DNA of 31,525 nucleotides from an uncultured Sphingosinicella sp. (GTDB lineage Bacteria; Pseudomonadota; Alphaproteobacteria; Sphingomonadales; Sphingomonadaceae): NCBI GenBank assembly GCA_946886275.1, contig CAMPIH010000006.1:1-31525 (forward strand), written 5' to 3'. The notes below the pieces were generated by a model that was not told the DNA's origin, ran no database searches, and was given only the letters and a program-made list of their open reading frames with translations. Below, piece by piece: positions 17,965 to 29,253 of the stretch; within the stretch, counting starts at the first letter, position 1; the number at the start of each line of letters is the position of its first letter. A program made the translations under genes and the position numbers.

Positions 17965-19243
17965 CCACTGGTCTCCACCGGCTCAGGCTGATATCGTTCC
18001 ATCTTTGTTCCAAGGAGAGGGCGATGGGAAATCGATCCGGCAGCGCCGATCTCCCGCTACACGGCGGCCGCGTGCCCGCCTGGCTAGGGGAACGGATGAC
18101 GAGGCTCGGAACGATCATCGCCGAGGCGATCATCCTCCATCACGGCCGCGACGATCTGCTTCGCCGGCTCGCCCATCCCTTCTGGTTCCAGTCGTTCGGC
18201 GCGGTGATGGGGATGGACTGGCATTCCTCGGGAATCACGACAAGTGTCGTCGGCGCTCTCAAGCGCGGTCTCAATCCCCGCTCATCCGAGCTCGGAATCC
18301 ATGTCTGCGGCGGACGCGGACGCCACAGCCGCAAGACTCCTGAAGAGCTTGTTACCGCTGGCGAGCGCGCCGGCTTCGACGGAGCGGCGCTTGGCGGAAT
18401 CAGCCGGCTCGTCGCCAAGGTGGACAGCGCCGCCGTTCAGGACGGCTTCGATCTCTATCTCCACGGCTTCATCGTCACCGACGACGGCCGCTGGACGGTG
18501 GTCCAGCAGGGCATGAGCGACGGCCGCCGGACGGCGCGCCGTTATCACTGGCTTTCCGAGGGCCTGGAGAGCTTCGTCGATTCCCCCCACAGCGCCATCG
18601 AGGGGCGAAGCGGCGGCGAGATCGTCAACCTTGCCGATCGCCGGGCTGCCGGATCGCGTCAGGCCCAGCTCGCCCTGCTCAAGTCGCTCGGCCCCGACGG
18701 CCTCGTCCGCGAGGCGGCGGCGCTGCGTCCTTCTGTCGCCACTGACCAGCCGCCTTTGCCCCACCTCCTCATGCCGAGCCGTCATGACGTCACTTCGGGC
18801 GACGTGGTCCTGCGCCGGCTCCACGCCAGCCTCGCGGCGGCCGAGGAGGCCGGCCCCGCCGATTTCCCCGAGCTGCTCCAGGTCCCCGGAGTGGGCGCGA
18901 GGACGATCCGCTCGCTCGCGATGGTCGCCGAGATCGTCCATGGCGAACCTTGCCGATTCAGCGATCCTGCCCGCTACTCGCTCGCCCATGGCGGCAAGGA
19001 CCGGCATCCCTTCCCGGTTCCGCTCAAGGTCTATGACAAGACGATCGGCGTCCTGAAATCGGCGGTCGAGCAGGCGAAGCTGGGCCGGGACGAGAAGATC
19101 GGCGCGATCCGGCGTCTCGATCAGCAGGCGCGCCGGCTCGAAGCCCATGTCGGCGGCCCGTCGCTCGACGCCTTCATCGCCGAGGAGCGCGCTCGCTCGG
19201 GCGAATATGGCGGAATGAGCATCTTCGGGCCGGAGCCGCCCGC

Positions 19244-21898
<2,655 letters not shown>

Positions 21899-21904
21899 GG
21901 CGGC

Positions 21905-21933
21905 GATGTAAGCGAGCGACGCCAGTCGGGCAA
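21905..21933 (-). promoter_or_regulatory. Candidate alaS promoter
   Basis: On the minus strand TTGCCC (21933-21928), 17 bases, then TACATC (21910-21905). The predicted start point coincides with the alaS ATG at 21898, implying a leaderless transcript. The hexamer matches are moderate. Confidence 0.3.
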
Positions 21934-21972
21934 GCAAGGCACGGCCCCCTGTTTCCGAGGGCCGAGGATCGT

Positions 21973-21978
21973 TACAAT
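21973..21978 (+). promoter_or_regulatory. Candidate -10 element of the beta-propeller gene
   Basis: TACAAT is one base from the -10 consensus and would start transcription near 21985. That supports the start ATG at 22007 over the in-frame ATG at 21977. No good -35 hexamer was found. Confidence 0.3.
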
Positions 21979-22006
21979 GCGCCTATCTCGTGGAAAGGTG
22001 CTTTCA

Positions 22007-23026
22007 ATGAAGTTTCACCTGCCAGTCCTCGCGCTCATGCTCGCCATTCCTTCCATGCCTGCCTGCGGCCAGGGGACGACGGCGGCGAACGAAGGCGGCG
22101 AGGCCGCGACGGCGCCGACCGCCTCGGCTGCGAACGTGAAGGTCTACGAGGTTCCTGCAGGATCGCGGCCGCACGACGTCGCTCCGGCGCCGGACGGCAA
22201 GATCTGGTATACCGGCCAGCGGCGCGGCGTTCTCGGGATCCTCGACCCGGCCACCGGAGCGGTTCGCGAAGTCCCGCTCGGCGAGGGTTCGGCGCCGCAC
22301 GGGGTGATCCAGGGGCCGGACGGCGCCGCCTGGATCACGGACAGCGGCCTCAACGCGATCGTCCGCTACGATCCGGCGACGGATGGGGTGAGGACGTGGC
22401 CGCTGCCGCCCGAATTCACTGATTCCAACCTCAACACCGCGGCCTTCGATGGCGACGGACTGCTGTGGTTCACGGGCCAGACCGGGGTCTACGGCCGGCT
22501 CGACCCGCGAACGGGCGCGGTTCAGGTCTGGCGCGATCCGGAAGGGCGCGGACCCTATGGGATCGCCGCGACGCCGGCCGGCGACATTTATTATGTTTCC
22601 CTCGCGGGCAGCCATCTCGCCCGGGTGGACCGCTCGACCGGCGCTGCGACCATCATCGAGCCGCCGACGGCGCAGCAGGGCGCCCGGCGGGTATGGGCGG
22701 ATGGAAGCGGCCGCCTGTGGATCTCGGAATGGAATGGCGGTCAGCTGAGCCGCTACGACCCGGCCAGCGGGGAATGGGAGAGCTGGCGCCCCGACGGCGA
22801 ACGCCCGCGAGTCTATGCGGTCTATGTCGATGATAGGGACATCGTCTGGATCAGCGATTTCGGCGCCAATGCGGTCCTGTCTTTCGACCCCGCGACCGAG
22901 CGGTGGACCCGCTATCCCGGCAGCGGCGACGATGCTCAGGTGAGACAGATCCTCGGAAGCCCGGGGCGAATCTACCTTCCGGAATCGCGCCTCGACCGGA
23001 TCATGGTGATCGATACCGACGGATGA
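22007..23026 (+). CDS. Streptogramin lyase (Vgb)-like beta-propeller lipoprotein
   Basis: This 339-residue exported protein has a signal sequence ending at Cys20 (SMPACGQG), a weak lipobox that suggests a membrane-anchored lipoprotein. After a low-complexity linker come six or seven repeats of the type 'PHxVxxxPDGxxWxT...LDPxTG' (HDVAPAPDGKIWYTG, HGVIQGPDGAAWITD), a beta-propeller as in virginiamycin B lyase and related proteins. Real Vgb opens streptogramin lactones; most look-alikes have unknown roles, and exported ones coupled to a cytochrome are unlikely to confer antibiotic resistance. The ATG was chosen from signal-peptide position and the TACAAT element upstream. The stop overlaps the cytochrome start as ATGA. 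Confidence 0.82.
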   Translation: MKFHLPVLALMLAIPSMPACGQGTTAANEGGEAATAPTASAANVKVYEVPAGSRPHDVAPAPDGKIWYTGQRRGVLGILDPATGAVREVPLGEGSAPHGVIQGPDGAAWITDSGLNAIVRYDPATDGVRTWPLPPEFTDSNLNTAAFDGDGLLWFTGQTGVYGRLDPRTGAVQVWRDPEGRGPYGIAATPAGDIYYVSLAGSHLARVDRSTGAATIIEPPTAQQGARRVWADGSGRLWISEWNGGQLSRYDPASGEWESWRPDGERPRVYAVYVDDRDIVWISDFGANAVLSFDPATERWTRYPGSGDDAQVRQILGSPGRIYLPESRLDRIMVIDTDG

Positions 23027-23427
23027 GGCTGCCGGCGTTCGCGATGCCGGCGTTCATTGCCGCCGGAGCGGCCTGCGGCACGCCGCCGCCGCCGCCGTCG
23101 CCCGACCTCGCCCGAGGCGAGATAGTGTACCGTCAATGCTTCGCCTGCCACGCGCTGCAACCAGGCGCGAACACGCCGGCCGGGCCGACCCTGGCGGGAA
23201 TCGTCGGCCGGCGGATCGCGGCCGAGCCCGATTTCAACTATTCGCCCGCACTTCGCCGGCTCGCCGCGGCACGGCCGCAATGGAGCCCGGACCTGCTGGA
23301 TCGATTTCTCCGCGATCCGGAGTCGGTCGCCCCCGGCACCGAAATGGGATTTACGGGCCTCGAGTCGGGCCAGGACCGAGCGGCGCTGATCGCCTGGCTC
23401 GCCCAGGCTTCAGGCCGCCGCCGCTGA
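23023..23427 (+). CDS. Small class I c-type cytochrome, possibly a lipoprotein
   Basis: This 134-residue exported electron carrier has a haem-attachment motif CFACH at residues 39-43 and a likely axial Met108 in GTEMGFTG, as in class I cytochromes of the c550/c2 kind. An N-terminal hydrophobic segment ends in GAACG, so Cys18 may be lipid-modified, followed by a five-proline linker. It starts inside the stop codon of the beta-propeller gene, implying coupled translation and a shared periplasmic process. The electron donor and acceptor are not evident from the neighbours. Confidence 0.9.
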   Translation: MRLPAFAMPAFIAAGAACGTPPPPPSPDLARGEIVYRQCFACHALQPGANTPAGPTLAGIVGRRIAAEPDFNYSPALRRLAAARPQWSPDLLDRFLRDPESVAPGTEMGFTGLESGQDRAALIAWLAQASGRRR

Positions 23428-23559
23428 GAACCGTTCCGAAGCGTCGTCTCTCATACCCCCTTGAACTTCGCGGCATATGGGTGAAGGCTGGTAGTTTCCC
23501 ACAGGGCGCGGCGCCGCGTCTTCTTCGCGGAGTGCCGCAGGCACACGAAGGAGACGTTC

Positions 23560-25584
23560 ATGCCCGGTAGAGCTGCAGGCACCAGGACCATCGCGCTCGT
23601 CGGGCCTGGCGGGGCGGGTAAAACCAGCCTTGCCGAGGCCCTTCTTTTTGCCGCCGGAGCCATCGGCCGGCAGGGATCCGTCGCCGACGGCAGCAGCGTC
23701 GGCGATTCCAGTCAGGAGGCCCGCGCTCGCGGCGGCTCGACCGAGCTCAACCTTCTCCACCTCGATTATATGGACGATCATTTCGCGCTGATCGATGCGC
23801 CGGGATCGGTGGGCTTCGCCGCCGATGGCGCGCTCGGCGCGGCCGCCGCCGATCTTGCGATCGTCGTCGTCGACCCCGAGCCGGACCGTGCGCTGCTCGC
23901 CGAGCCAACCCTTCGCCAGCTCGAAGCGCTTGGCATTCCTCACATGATCTTCGTCAACAAGATCGATCATGCTCGCGGCTCGATCCAGTCGCTCCTGGAA
24001 TCGCTTCAGCCGATGAGCGCGTCGCCGCTCATCGCCCGCTGGATCCCGATCCGCGAGGGCGAGAAGATAAATGGCTTCGTCGATATCGCCCTCGAGCGCG
24101 CTTATTATTACCGGCCGGGCCAGCCGTCCGAGCAGAAGGATATTCCGGGCGATCTCGCGGACCGGGAAGCGCTCGAACGCGCCCACATGCTTGAGCAGCT
24201 CGCCGATCATGACGACGTCCTTCTCGAGCAATTGCTGATGGACGAGGTGCCGGATCGGCAGACCGTGTTCGCCGATCTGTCGAAGGAGACCGGCGCCGCC
24301 CAGATCGTGCCCGTCCTTTTCGGCTCGGCGACAATGGACTTCGGGGTTCGCCGGCTGTTGAAGACTCTTCGCCACGAAGTTCCGGAACCATCGGCGGCGG
24401 CCGAACGGCTCGGCGCTTCGAATGGCTGCGCCTTCGTCTTCAAGGTCTCGAACAGCGGCGCGATGGGCCGGCTCACTTTCGCCCGCGTTTTCGGCGGCGG
24501 CCTCAAGGAAGGCGCGGAGCTCAAGGGTCCCGACGAAGACCCGATCCGGATCGGGACCTTGTTCGCCGTCCAGGGTGAAAGGACGGCGAAGCTGTCGGAG
24601 GCCAGGAATGGCGACGTCGTCGCCATCGCCAAGCTGGAGGGCGTCGGTGCAGGCCAGTGGCTTGCCTCCGGGAAAATGCCGCCCTCGCCGGAGCTTCCCG
24701 AGCCGACCCGCAATTATGCGCTGGCCATCGCCACCAAGGACCGGAAGGACGATGTCCGGCTGTCGACGGCGCTGCACAGGTTGACCGAAGAGGATCGCGC
24801 TCTTCTGTGGGAGCAGGACGAAGCTCTGCACGAAACCCGCTTGAAGGGAGTCAATGACGAGCATCTCAAGGTCACCCTCGAGCGGCTGAAGCGCCGCTAC
24901 GGCGTGGCGGTGGATTCGCGGCCGCCGGCGATCGGCTACAAGGAGACGATCCGAAAGACCGTCACCCAGCGTGGGCGCCACAAGAAGCAGTCGGGCGGCC
25001 ATGGCCAGTTCGGCGACACCGTGATCGAAGTGAAGCCGTTGCCGCGTGGCGAAGGCTTCAAGTTCCAGGAGAAGATCTCGGGCGGTGTCGTGCCGAAGCA
25101 ATGGATCCCGGCGGTCGAGGCCGGAGTTCGCGATGCGATGGCGAAGGGGCCGCTCGGCTTCCCGGTCGTCGACGTCCAGGTGACACTGATCGACGGCTCC
25201 TATCACAGCGTCGACAGTTCCGAGATCGCGTTCCGGACGGCCGGCCGGATCGGCATGTCGGAGGCGCTCGCGGCGGCTTCGCCGCACCTTCTCGAGCCGG
25301 TGATGAAGGTGGTCGTCATCGCCCCCAGCGGGGCGACATCGCGGGTGACGTCGGCGATCGCCAGCCGGCGCGGGCAGATGCTCGGAATGGGGCCACGCGA
25401 AGGCTGGTCCCGCTGGGACCAGGTGGAGGCGCTGATCCCGGAAGCCGAGATGCAGGGCTTCGACGCCGAGCTCCGCTCGCTGAGCCAGGGCCTCGCCACC
25501 TATACCGCCGAGTTCGATCATCTCGCCGAGCTCAACGGCACCCTGGCCGAGAAGGTCGTTCAGCGGGAGCTCGAGCCGGCTTAG
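23560..25584 (+). CDS. Elongation factor G-like protein (divergent paralogue)
   Basis: This 674-residue protein has the full EF-G domain order: GTPase, beta-barrel, domains III, IV (GGHGQFGDTVIEV) and V. The P-loop GPGGAGKT (15-22) and NKID (133-136) are intact. Three active-site features depart from normal EF-G. Switch I reads RARGGSTEL where RGITI is expected. The G3 motif is DAPGSVGF (79-86) instead of DTPGHVDF, so Ser83 replaces the catalytic histidine. The acidic loop after it is also changed. It is therefore probably not the housekeeping translocase. A role in ribosome recycling, stress-paused translation or GTP binding without fast hydrolysis is possible. The start has a GAAGGAGACG site. 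Confidence 0.9.
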   Translation: MPGRAAGTRTIALVGPGGAGKTSLAEALLFAAGAIGRQGSVADGSSVGDSSQEARARGGSTELNLLHLDYMDDHFALIDAPGSVGFAADGALGAAAADLAIVVVDPEPDRALLAEPTLRQLEALGIPHMIFVNKIDHARGSIQSLLESLQPMSASPLIARWIPIREGEKINGFVDIALERAYYYRPGQPSEQKDIPGDLADREALERAHMLEQLADHDDVLLEQLLMDEVPDRQTVFADLSKETGAAQIVPVLFGSATMDFGVRRLLKTLRHEVPEPSAAAERLGASNGCAFVFKVSNSGAMGRLTFARVFGGGLKEGAELKGPDEDPIRIGTLFAVQGERTAKLSEARNGDVVAIAKLEGVGAGQWLASGKMPPSPELPEPTRNYALAIATKDRKDDVRLSTALHRLTEEDRALLWEQDEALHETRLKGVNDEHLKVTLERLKRRYGVAVDSRPPAIGYKETIRKTVTQRGRHKKQSGGHGQFGDTVIEVKPLPRGEGFKFQEKISGGVVPKQWIPAVEAGVRDAMAKGPLGFPVVDVQVTLIDGSYHSVDSSEIAFRTAGRIGMSEALAAASPHLLEPVMKVVVIAPSGATSRVTSAIASRRGQMLGMGPREGWSRWDQVEALIPEAEMQGFDAELRSLSQGLATYTAEFDHLAELNGTLAEKVVQRELEPA

Positions 25585-25603
25585 GCCCCGTTCCCCCTAC
25601 CCC

Positions 25604-25630
25604 GCTCTCCGGCCGTGGCCGGAGAGCTTT
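25604..25630 (+). terminator. Intrinsic terminator candidate after the EF-G-like gene
   Basis: A perfect 10-bp stem, GCTCTCCGGC (25604-25613) and GCCGGAGAGC (25618-25627), closes a CGTG loop and is followed by only three T residues. It lies 20 bp after the EF-G-like stop and reaches the symporter stop codon, so it could end transcripts from both sides. Confidence 0.45.
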
Positions 25631-26966
25631 ATGAGGGGTGGGCTTCGGCCGCCTCGGTGCCGACGGGCCTGCTTTCGAGCGAGGCACTGTCCGCCGGCTC
25701 CGCCGCGGAGATGACCTGGGCCGCGACGAGATCGCCGACGACGTTCAAGGTGGTCCGGCACATGTCGAGGAACCGGTCGACGCCGAGCACCAGGGCGATC
25801 GCCTCCGGCTGGATTCCGACCATCGCCAGGATCAGAGCGACGACCGGAAGCGAGCCTGCGGGGACGCCGGCCGTGCCGATCCCGCCGAGGATGCAGACCA
25901 GCATCACCGTCAGCTGCTGCCAAATGGTCAGGTCCAGGCCGAAGAACTGGGCCAGGAACAGGACGGTCACGCCCTCGAACATGGCGGTGCCGTTCTGATT
26001 GGCGGTCGCTCCGACGGTGAGGACGAAGCGGGCGATCCGCGGCGGCAGGTGAAGCCGCTCGTCCGCGACCCGAAGCGCGGTCGGCAGGGTCGCGTTGGAC
26101 GAGGCGGTGGAGAAGGCCATCAGGCTCGCCTCCTGAGTCTCCCGGAAGAAGGTGATCGGGTTCTTCCGCCCGAGTGTGGCAAGCAAGGTCGGGAAGACGA
26201 CGAACATCTGGATCGCCAGAGCGAGCAGGACGACTCCGACATAAGCGGAAAGTCGGACGAGCAGCTCCCAGCCGAACGCCGCCGCCAGGTTGAACATGAA
26301 ACAGGCGACCGCGAGCGGCGCGAGCCGGATGACGATGAGGATCAGCCGCATCGTCACTTCGAACAGGCCTTCGAAGCCGCGCTTGAGGGCGCGCGCGTTG
26401 GGCGTGTCGGTGAGCAGGAGGCCGATCCCGAAGAAGAGAGCGAAGAACATGACCGACAGGATGGCGCTGTTGCTTCCCATCACGTCGACCAGGTTGTTCG
26501 GGATGATGTTGACGAAGGCGTCGATGCCGGTGGGCTGCTCGGCGCTCGTCTGGACGATCTCGCCGGCCCGGCCGGACGATTCCGCGAGCAGGGAGGCGGC
26601 GACCTCGCGATCGACCCCGGCTCCCGGCTGGAGAAGATTGACGAGGATGAGACTCACCGCCACCGCGATCGAGGAGACGATGACCGTATAGGCAAGGGTC
26701 CGAAGTCCGACCCGCTTCAGCGAACGAATCTCCCCCATCTCCGAAATGCCGACGACGAGCGCCGAAAAGAGCAAGGGAATCACGAGCATGAAGAGCAGGC
26801 GAAGGAAGACCTGCCCGATCGGCTCGGTGACCCAGTTCATGAAGGATTCCACCCATGGGGCGTCCGGCTGGGTGGTGTAGACGAAGAGTCCGCCGACGAG
26901 ACCGACGACGAAGCCGATCCCCATTTTCACGTGCAAGGGCATGCTCTGCGCCTTGGTGCTTTCCAT
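25629..26966 (-). CDS. Dicarboxylate/amino acid:cation symporter (DAACS family)
   Basis: This 445-residue membrane protein resembles GltP/DctA, which import glutamate, aspartate or C4-dicarboxylates with Na+ or H+. Eight helices are expected with two re-entrant loops. The serine-rich loop is STASSNATLPTAL. The helix 7 motif is NQNGTAMFEG, where family members have NMDGT. GGIGTAGVPAGS is the second loop, and helix 8 carries DRFLDMCRTTLNVVGD. The start ATG 26966 has an AGGGG site; longer in-frame starts would add a charged Arg/Lys tail. The substrate cannot be fixed from these residues. Confidence 0.92.
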   Translation of the reverse strand: MESTKAQSMPLHVKMGIGFVVGLVGGLFVYTTQPDAPWVESFMNWVTEPIGQVFLRLLFMLVIPLLFSALVVGISEMGEIRSLKRVGLRTLAYTVIVSSIAVAVSLILVNLLQPGAGVDREVAASLLAESSGRAGEIVQTSAEQPTGIDAFVNIIPNNLVDVMGSNSAILSVMFFALFFGIGLLLTDTPNARALKRGFEGLFEVTMRLILIVIRLAPLAVACFMFNLAAAFGWELLVRLSAYVGVVLLALAIQMFVVFPTLLATLGRKNPITFFRETQEASLMAFSTASSNATLPTALRVADERLHLPPRIARFVLTVGATANQNGTAMFEGVTVLFLAQFFGLDLTIWQQLTVMLVCILGGIGTAGVPAGSLPVVALILAMVGIQPEAIALVLGVDRFLDMCRTTLNVVGDLVAAQVISAAEPADSASLESRPVGTEAAEAHPS

Positions 26967-26994
26967 GTATGAGCCCCTCTTTTTCCTGGCCGGC

Positions 26995-27023
26995 ATCCGG
27001 GCTTCGACACGGCCAAAAGTCAA
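26995..27023 (-). promoter_or_regulatory. Possible promoter of the symporter gene
   Basis: On the minus strand TTGACT (27023-27018) matches five of six -35 bases, with a 17-base spacer to CCGGAT (27000-26995), a poor -10. It is correctly placed 29 bp upstream of the chosen symporter ATG. Confidence 0.25.
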
Positions 27024-27073
27024 CAGCGGATTTGCCGGCGGCCTGCTAGCATGGCCCGGCGGAGGAGAAGGAA

Positions 27074-27727
27074 ATGCTGGAACTCGGCGGAATCGCGCTG
27101 CTGCCGGAATGGCCGGTTTTCGTGAGTTTCGCCGTCGCCGGTCTCGCCCTCAACATCGTTCCGGGCGCGGACATGACCTTCGTGATCGCCAGCTCCGCAC
27201 GCGGCGGCCGTCGTGAAGGAATCATCGCGGCGCTCGGAATCGGCGCCGGCGCGCTGGTCCATGTCGTTGCCGCGACGCTCGGCATCTCGGCCGTCCTCGA
27301 ATCGTCGCAGGCCGCCTTCGATCTGATCAAATGGCTCGGCGCGGCCTATCTGCTGTGGATCGCTTTTTCCCTGCTTCGGCCTCGCGAAGCGGCCGCCGGG
27401 ACCGGCGTTCGCCCCTCGGGCGTCGGCTGGCGGCTGTTCCGGGCGGCGATGATGGTCAACATCCTCAATCCGAAGGTCGCTCTCTTCTTCCTCGCCTTCC
27501 TGCCCCAGTTCGTCGATCCCGATGCGGCCGTGCCTGCACTTCAGATCCTCTTCCTCGGCCTGTGGTTCGACCTAGTCGGCACTGTGGTGAACATCATCGT
27601 CGCATTGACCGCGGCGAGCATGGCTGCCCGGATCGGGCGCAACCGGCTGGCAGGGCGAATCGCCCGGTGGGTCGCGGCGACGGCGATCGCCGGTCTCGCG
27701 GTCCAGCTCGCCTTGAGCCGCCGCTAG
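27074..27727 (+). CDS. LysE/RhtB-family translocator
   Basis: This 217-residue inner-membrane exporter belongs to the LysE superfamily, which pumps out amino acids or related metabolites. About six hydrophobic helices are visible. The family hallmarks are NIVPGADMTFVIAS near residues 28-41, the glycine-rich GIGAGALVHVVAATLG, and NILNPKVALFFLAFLPQF after the central loop. The ATG at 27074 has GGAGGAGAAGG just upstream, an unusually strong ribosome site. The TAG stop shares CTAG with the convergent GST gene. The exported compound is unknown. Confidence 0.92.
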   Translation: MLELGGIALLPEWPVFVSFAVAGLALNIVPGADMTFVIASSARGGRREGIIAALGIGAGALVHVVAATLGISAVLESSQAAFDLIKWLGAAYLLWIAFSLLRPREAAAGTGVRPSGVGWRLFRAAMMVNILNPKVALFFLAFLPQFVDPDAAVPALQILFLGLWFDLVGTVVNIIVALTAASMAARIGRNRLAGRIARWVAATAIAGLAVQLALSRR

Positions 27728-28347
27728 GCATAAGCATAAGGTCCGCCCTTGCGAAGCGCGGCGGCATAAGCGGGCCGGGCGTGGAGGCGCTCGAGCCAGT
27801 CGATCAGGTTCGGCCGTTCGGCGCCCAGTCCGGCGCGGCCGCGGGCGACCTCGAGCGGGAAGCTCATCATGATGTCGGCAGCGCTGAACTCCTCGCCCGC
27901 GAACCAGTCGCGTCCGGAAAGCTCGCTCTCCAGCCAGTCGAGGTGACGAGCCGCCATCTTCAGCAGGGTCGGCCGCGCCGGACGGCCGAGGATCCCCAGC
28001 CGTCGAACGACCAGGAGACCGAACAGGACGGGCATGAGCGAGCTTTCGGCATAATGAAGGAATTGGCGGTAGCGAAGCACCGACTCCCGCCTGGCCGGAG
28101 GGCCAAGTCGTCCTCCCTCCCTTTCCACCAGATATTCGACGATCGCTCCCGTCTCGGCGAGAATGTGAGCCCCGTCCTCGATCACCGGCGATTTGCCGAG
28201 CGGGTGGATCCTGGCCAGCTCCGGCGGCGCGAGCATCGTCTTGGGATCGCGCGAATAGCGGCGCACCTCATAGTCCAGGCCGAGCTCCTCGAGCAGCCAA
28301 AGGATCCGCTGCGAACGTGAATTTTCGAGGTGATGGACGACGATCAT
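27724..28347 (-). CDS. Glutathione S-transferase family protein
   Basis: This 207-residue cytosolic protein has an N-terminal thioredoxin-like domain (MIVVHHLENSRSQRILWLLE, then HPLGKSPVIEDG and ETGAIVEYL, which form the glutathione site) and an all-helical C-terminal domain from about residue 85. A serine or asparagine near residues 9-12 (ENSRS) would activate the thiol, as in bacterial beta- and theta-like GSTs. The substrate is unknown. The ATG at 28347 overlaps the stop of the ureohydrolase gene upstream, so the two are coupled. Confidence 0.92.
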   Translation of the reverse strand: MIVVHHLENSRSQRILWLLEELGLDYEVRRYSRDPKTMLAPPELARIHPLGKSPVIEDGAHILAETGAIVEYLVEREGGRLGPPARRESVLRYRQFLHYAESSLMPVLFGLLVVRRLGILGRPARPTLLKMAARHLDWLESELSGRDWFAGEEFSAADIMMSFPLEVARGRAGLGAERPNLIDWLERLHARPAYAAALRKGGPYAYA

Positions 28348-29159
28348 GGCAATGGCTCCTTCGACAGGACCGCAAGCTCCTTGATCAGCTTGGCAGCCAG
28401 TATGGCCGTGACTCCGTTCAGGTCGCGGCCCGGATTGAGCTCGACGATGTCGGCGCCGACTATCGGCGTCCGGATTCGCTGGATCACCGACAGGAATTCC
28501 CGGACCGTCGGGCCGCCCGGCTCAGGATGCGAGACACCCGGCGCGAAAGCGGGATCGAAGCCGTCCATGTCGATGCTGACGTAGAGCGGCGGATCCGGGA
28601 TAGGAACCTGGCCGGGCGCGAAGCCGCGCATCTCGATGATCTCGACTCCATAACGCTCCGCCTGCTCGCGGCAGTGCCGGTTGAGGGTTCGGATGCCGAA
28701 CTGGACGAGCCGGCGGGCATGGCCGCCTTCCATGATCCGGGCGAACGGCGAGGCATGTGAAAACGGGTCGCCCTCGAAATCCTCGTAGAGGTCCGGATGA
28801 GCATCGAAATGGAGGATGTTTAACGGCCCGTGGACCTCGGCCAAGGCGGCGACGCAGGGGAAGCTCACCATATGATCCCCGCCCAGACAGATCGGCACCG
28901 CGCCGGCCTGGGCGGCTTCGCCGACCGCCCGTCGGATCAATGCCGGATCCGCCGCCGATTCGGTCAATGGAAGGTCGCCGACGTCCTCGATCAGGATATC
29001 GGTGCCGAGCTCGAGGCCATTCTCGGCAGCGTCATTGCCATGGTCCGAGCGCAGAGCGGCGCGGATGGCGGCAGGGGCACCGGCGGCGCCGCGAAGGAAG
29101 GAGGAATGACAGTCGGTGGGGAGACCGATCAGCCGGACGACCGGTTTGGCGACACTCAT
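28344..29159 (-). CDS. Ureohydrolase, agmatinase-like (arginase family)
   Basis: This 271-residue binuclear manganese hydrolase splits a guanidino compound to an amine and urea. Metal ligands are complete: His96 (GGDHMVSF), Asp119, His121 and Asp123 (HFDAHPDLYEDF), and Asp197 and Asp199 (SIDMDGFDPAFAPGVSHPEP). The AFAPG wording and gap spacing are closer to agmatinase or guanidinobutyrase than to arginase, but substrate residues cannot settle it. The start ATG 29159 has AAGGGAAGG upstream; a longer frame lacking signals was rejected. It heads a two-gene operon with the GST and is divergent from an efflux pump. Confidence 0.9.
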   Translation of the reverse strand: MSVAKPVVRLIGLPTDCHSSFLRGAAGAPAAIRAALRSDHGNDAAENGLELGTDILIEDVGDLPLTESAADPALIRRAVGEAAQAGAVPICLGGDHMVSFPCVAALAEVHGPLNILHFDAHPDLYEDFEGDPFSHASPFARIMEGGHARRLVQFGIRTLNRHCREQAERYGVEIIEMRGFAPGQVPIPDPPLYVSIDMDGFDPAFAPGVSHPEPGGPTVREFLSVIQRIRTPIVGADIVELNPGRDLNGVTAILAAKLIKELAVLSKEPLP

Positions 29160-29253
29160 CGAGCCTTCCCTTCCCCTGTTTCGCATTGCATGGGCACTTG
29201 TCTCGCCGCTGCCTGTTGCACTGGCAAGAGCGACACTTGAGCCAGGTCTTCGA

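Noticed and set aside
22007..23026. Antibiotic resistance call (virginiamycin B lyase)
   Set aside because: Propeller similarity alone does not show lyase activity, and the exported, cytochrome-coupled context argues for another role.
23507..23518. 12-bp perfect palindrome CGCGGCGCCGCG upstream of the EF-G-like gene
   Set aside because: It is pure G/C and likely by chance at this base composition. No promoter context was recognised.
23410..25521. 703-codon minus-strand frame opposite the EF-G-like gene
   Set aside because: It is fully antisense to a gene with clear motifs and has no ribosome site or domain.
25638..26972. 444-codon plus-strand frame opposite the symporter
   Set aside because: It is extremely charged (Asp/Arg/Glu) and mirrors membrane codons of the true gene.
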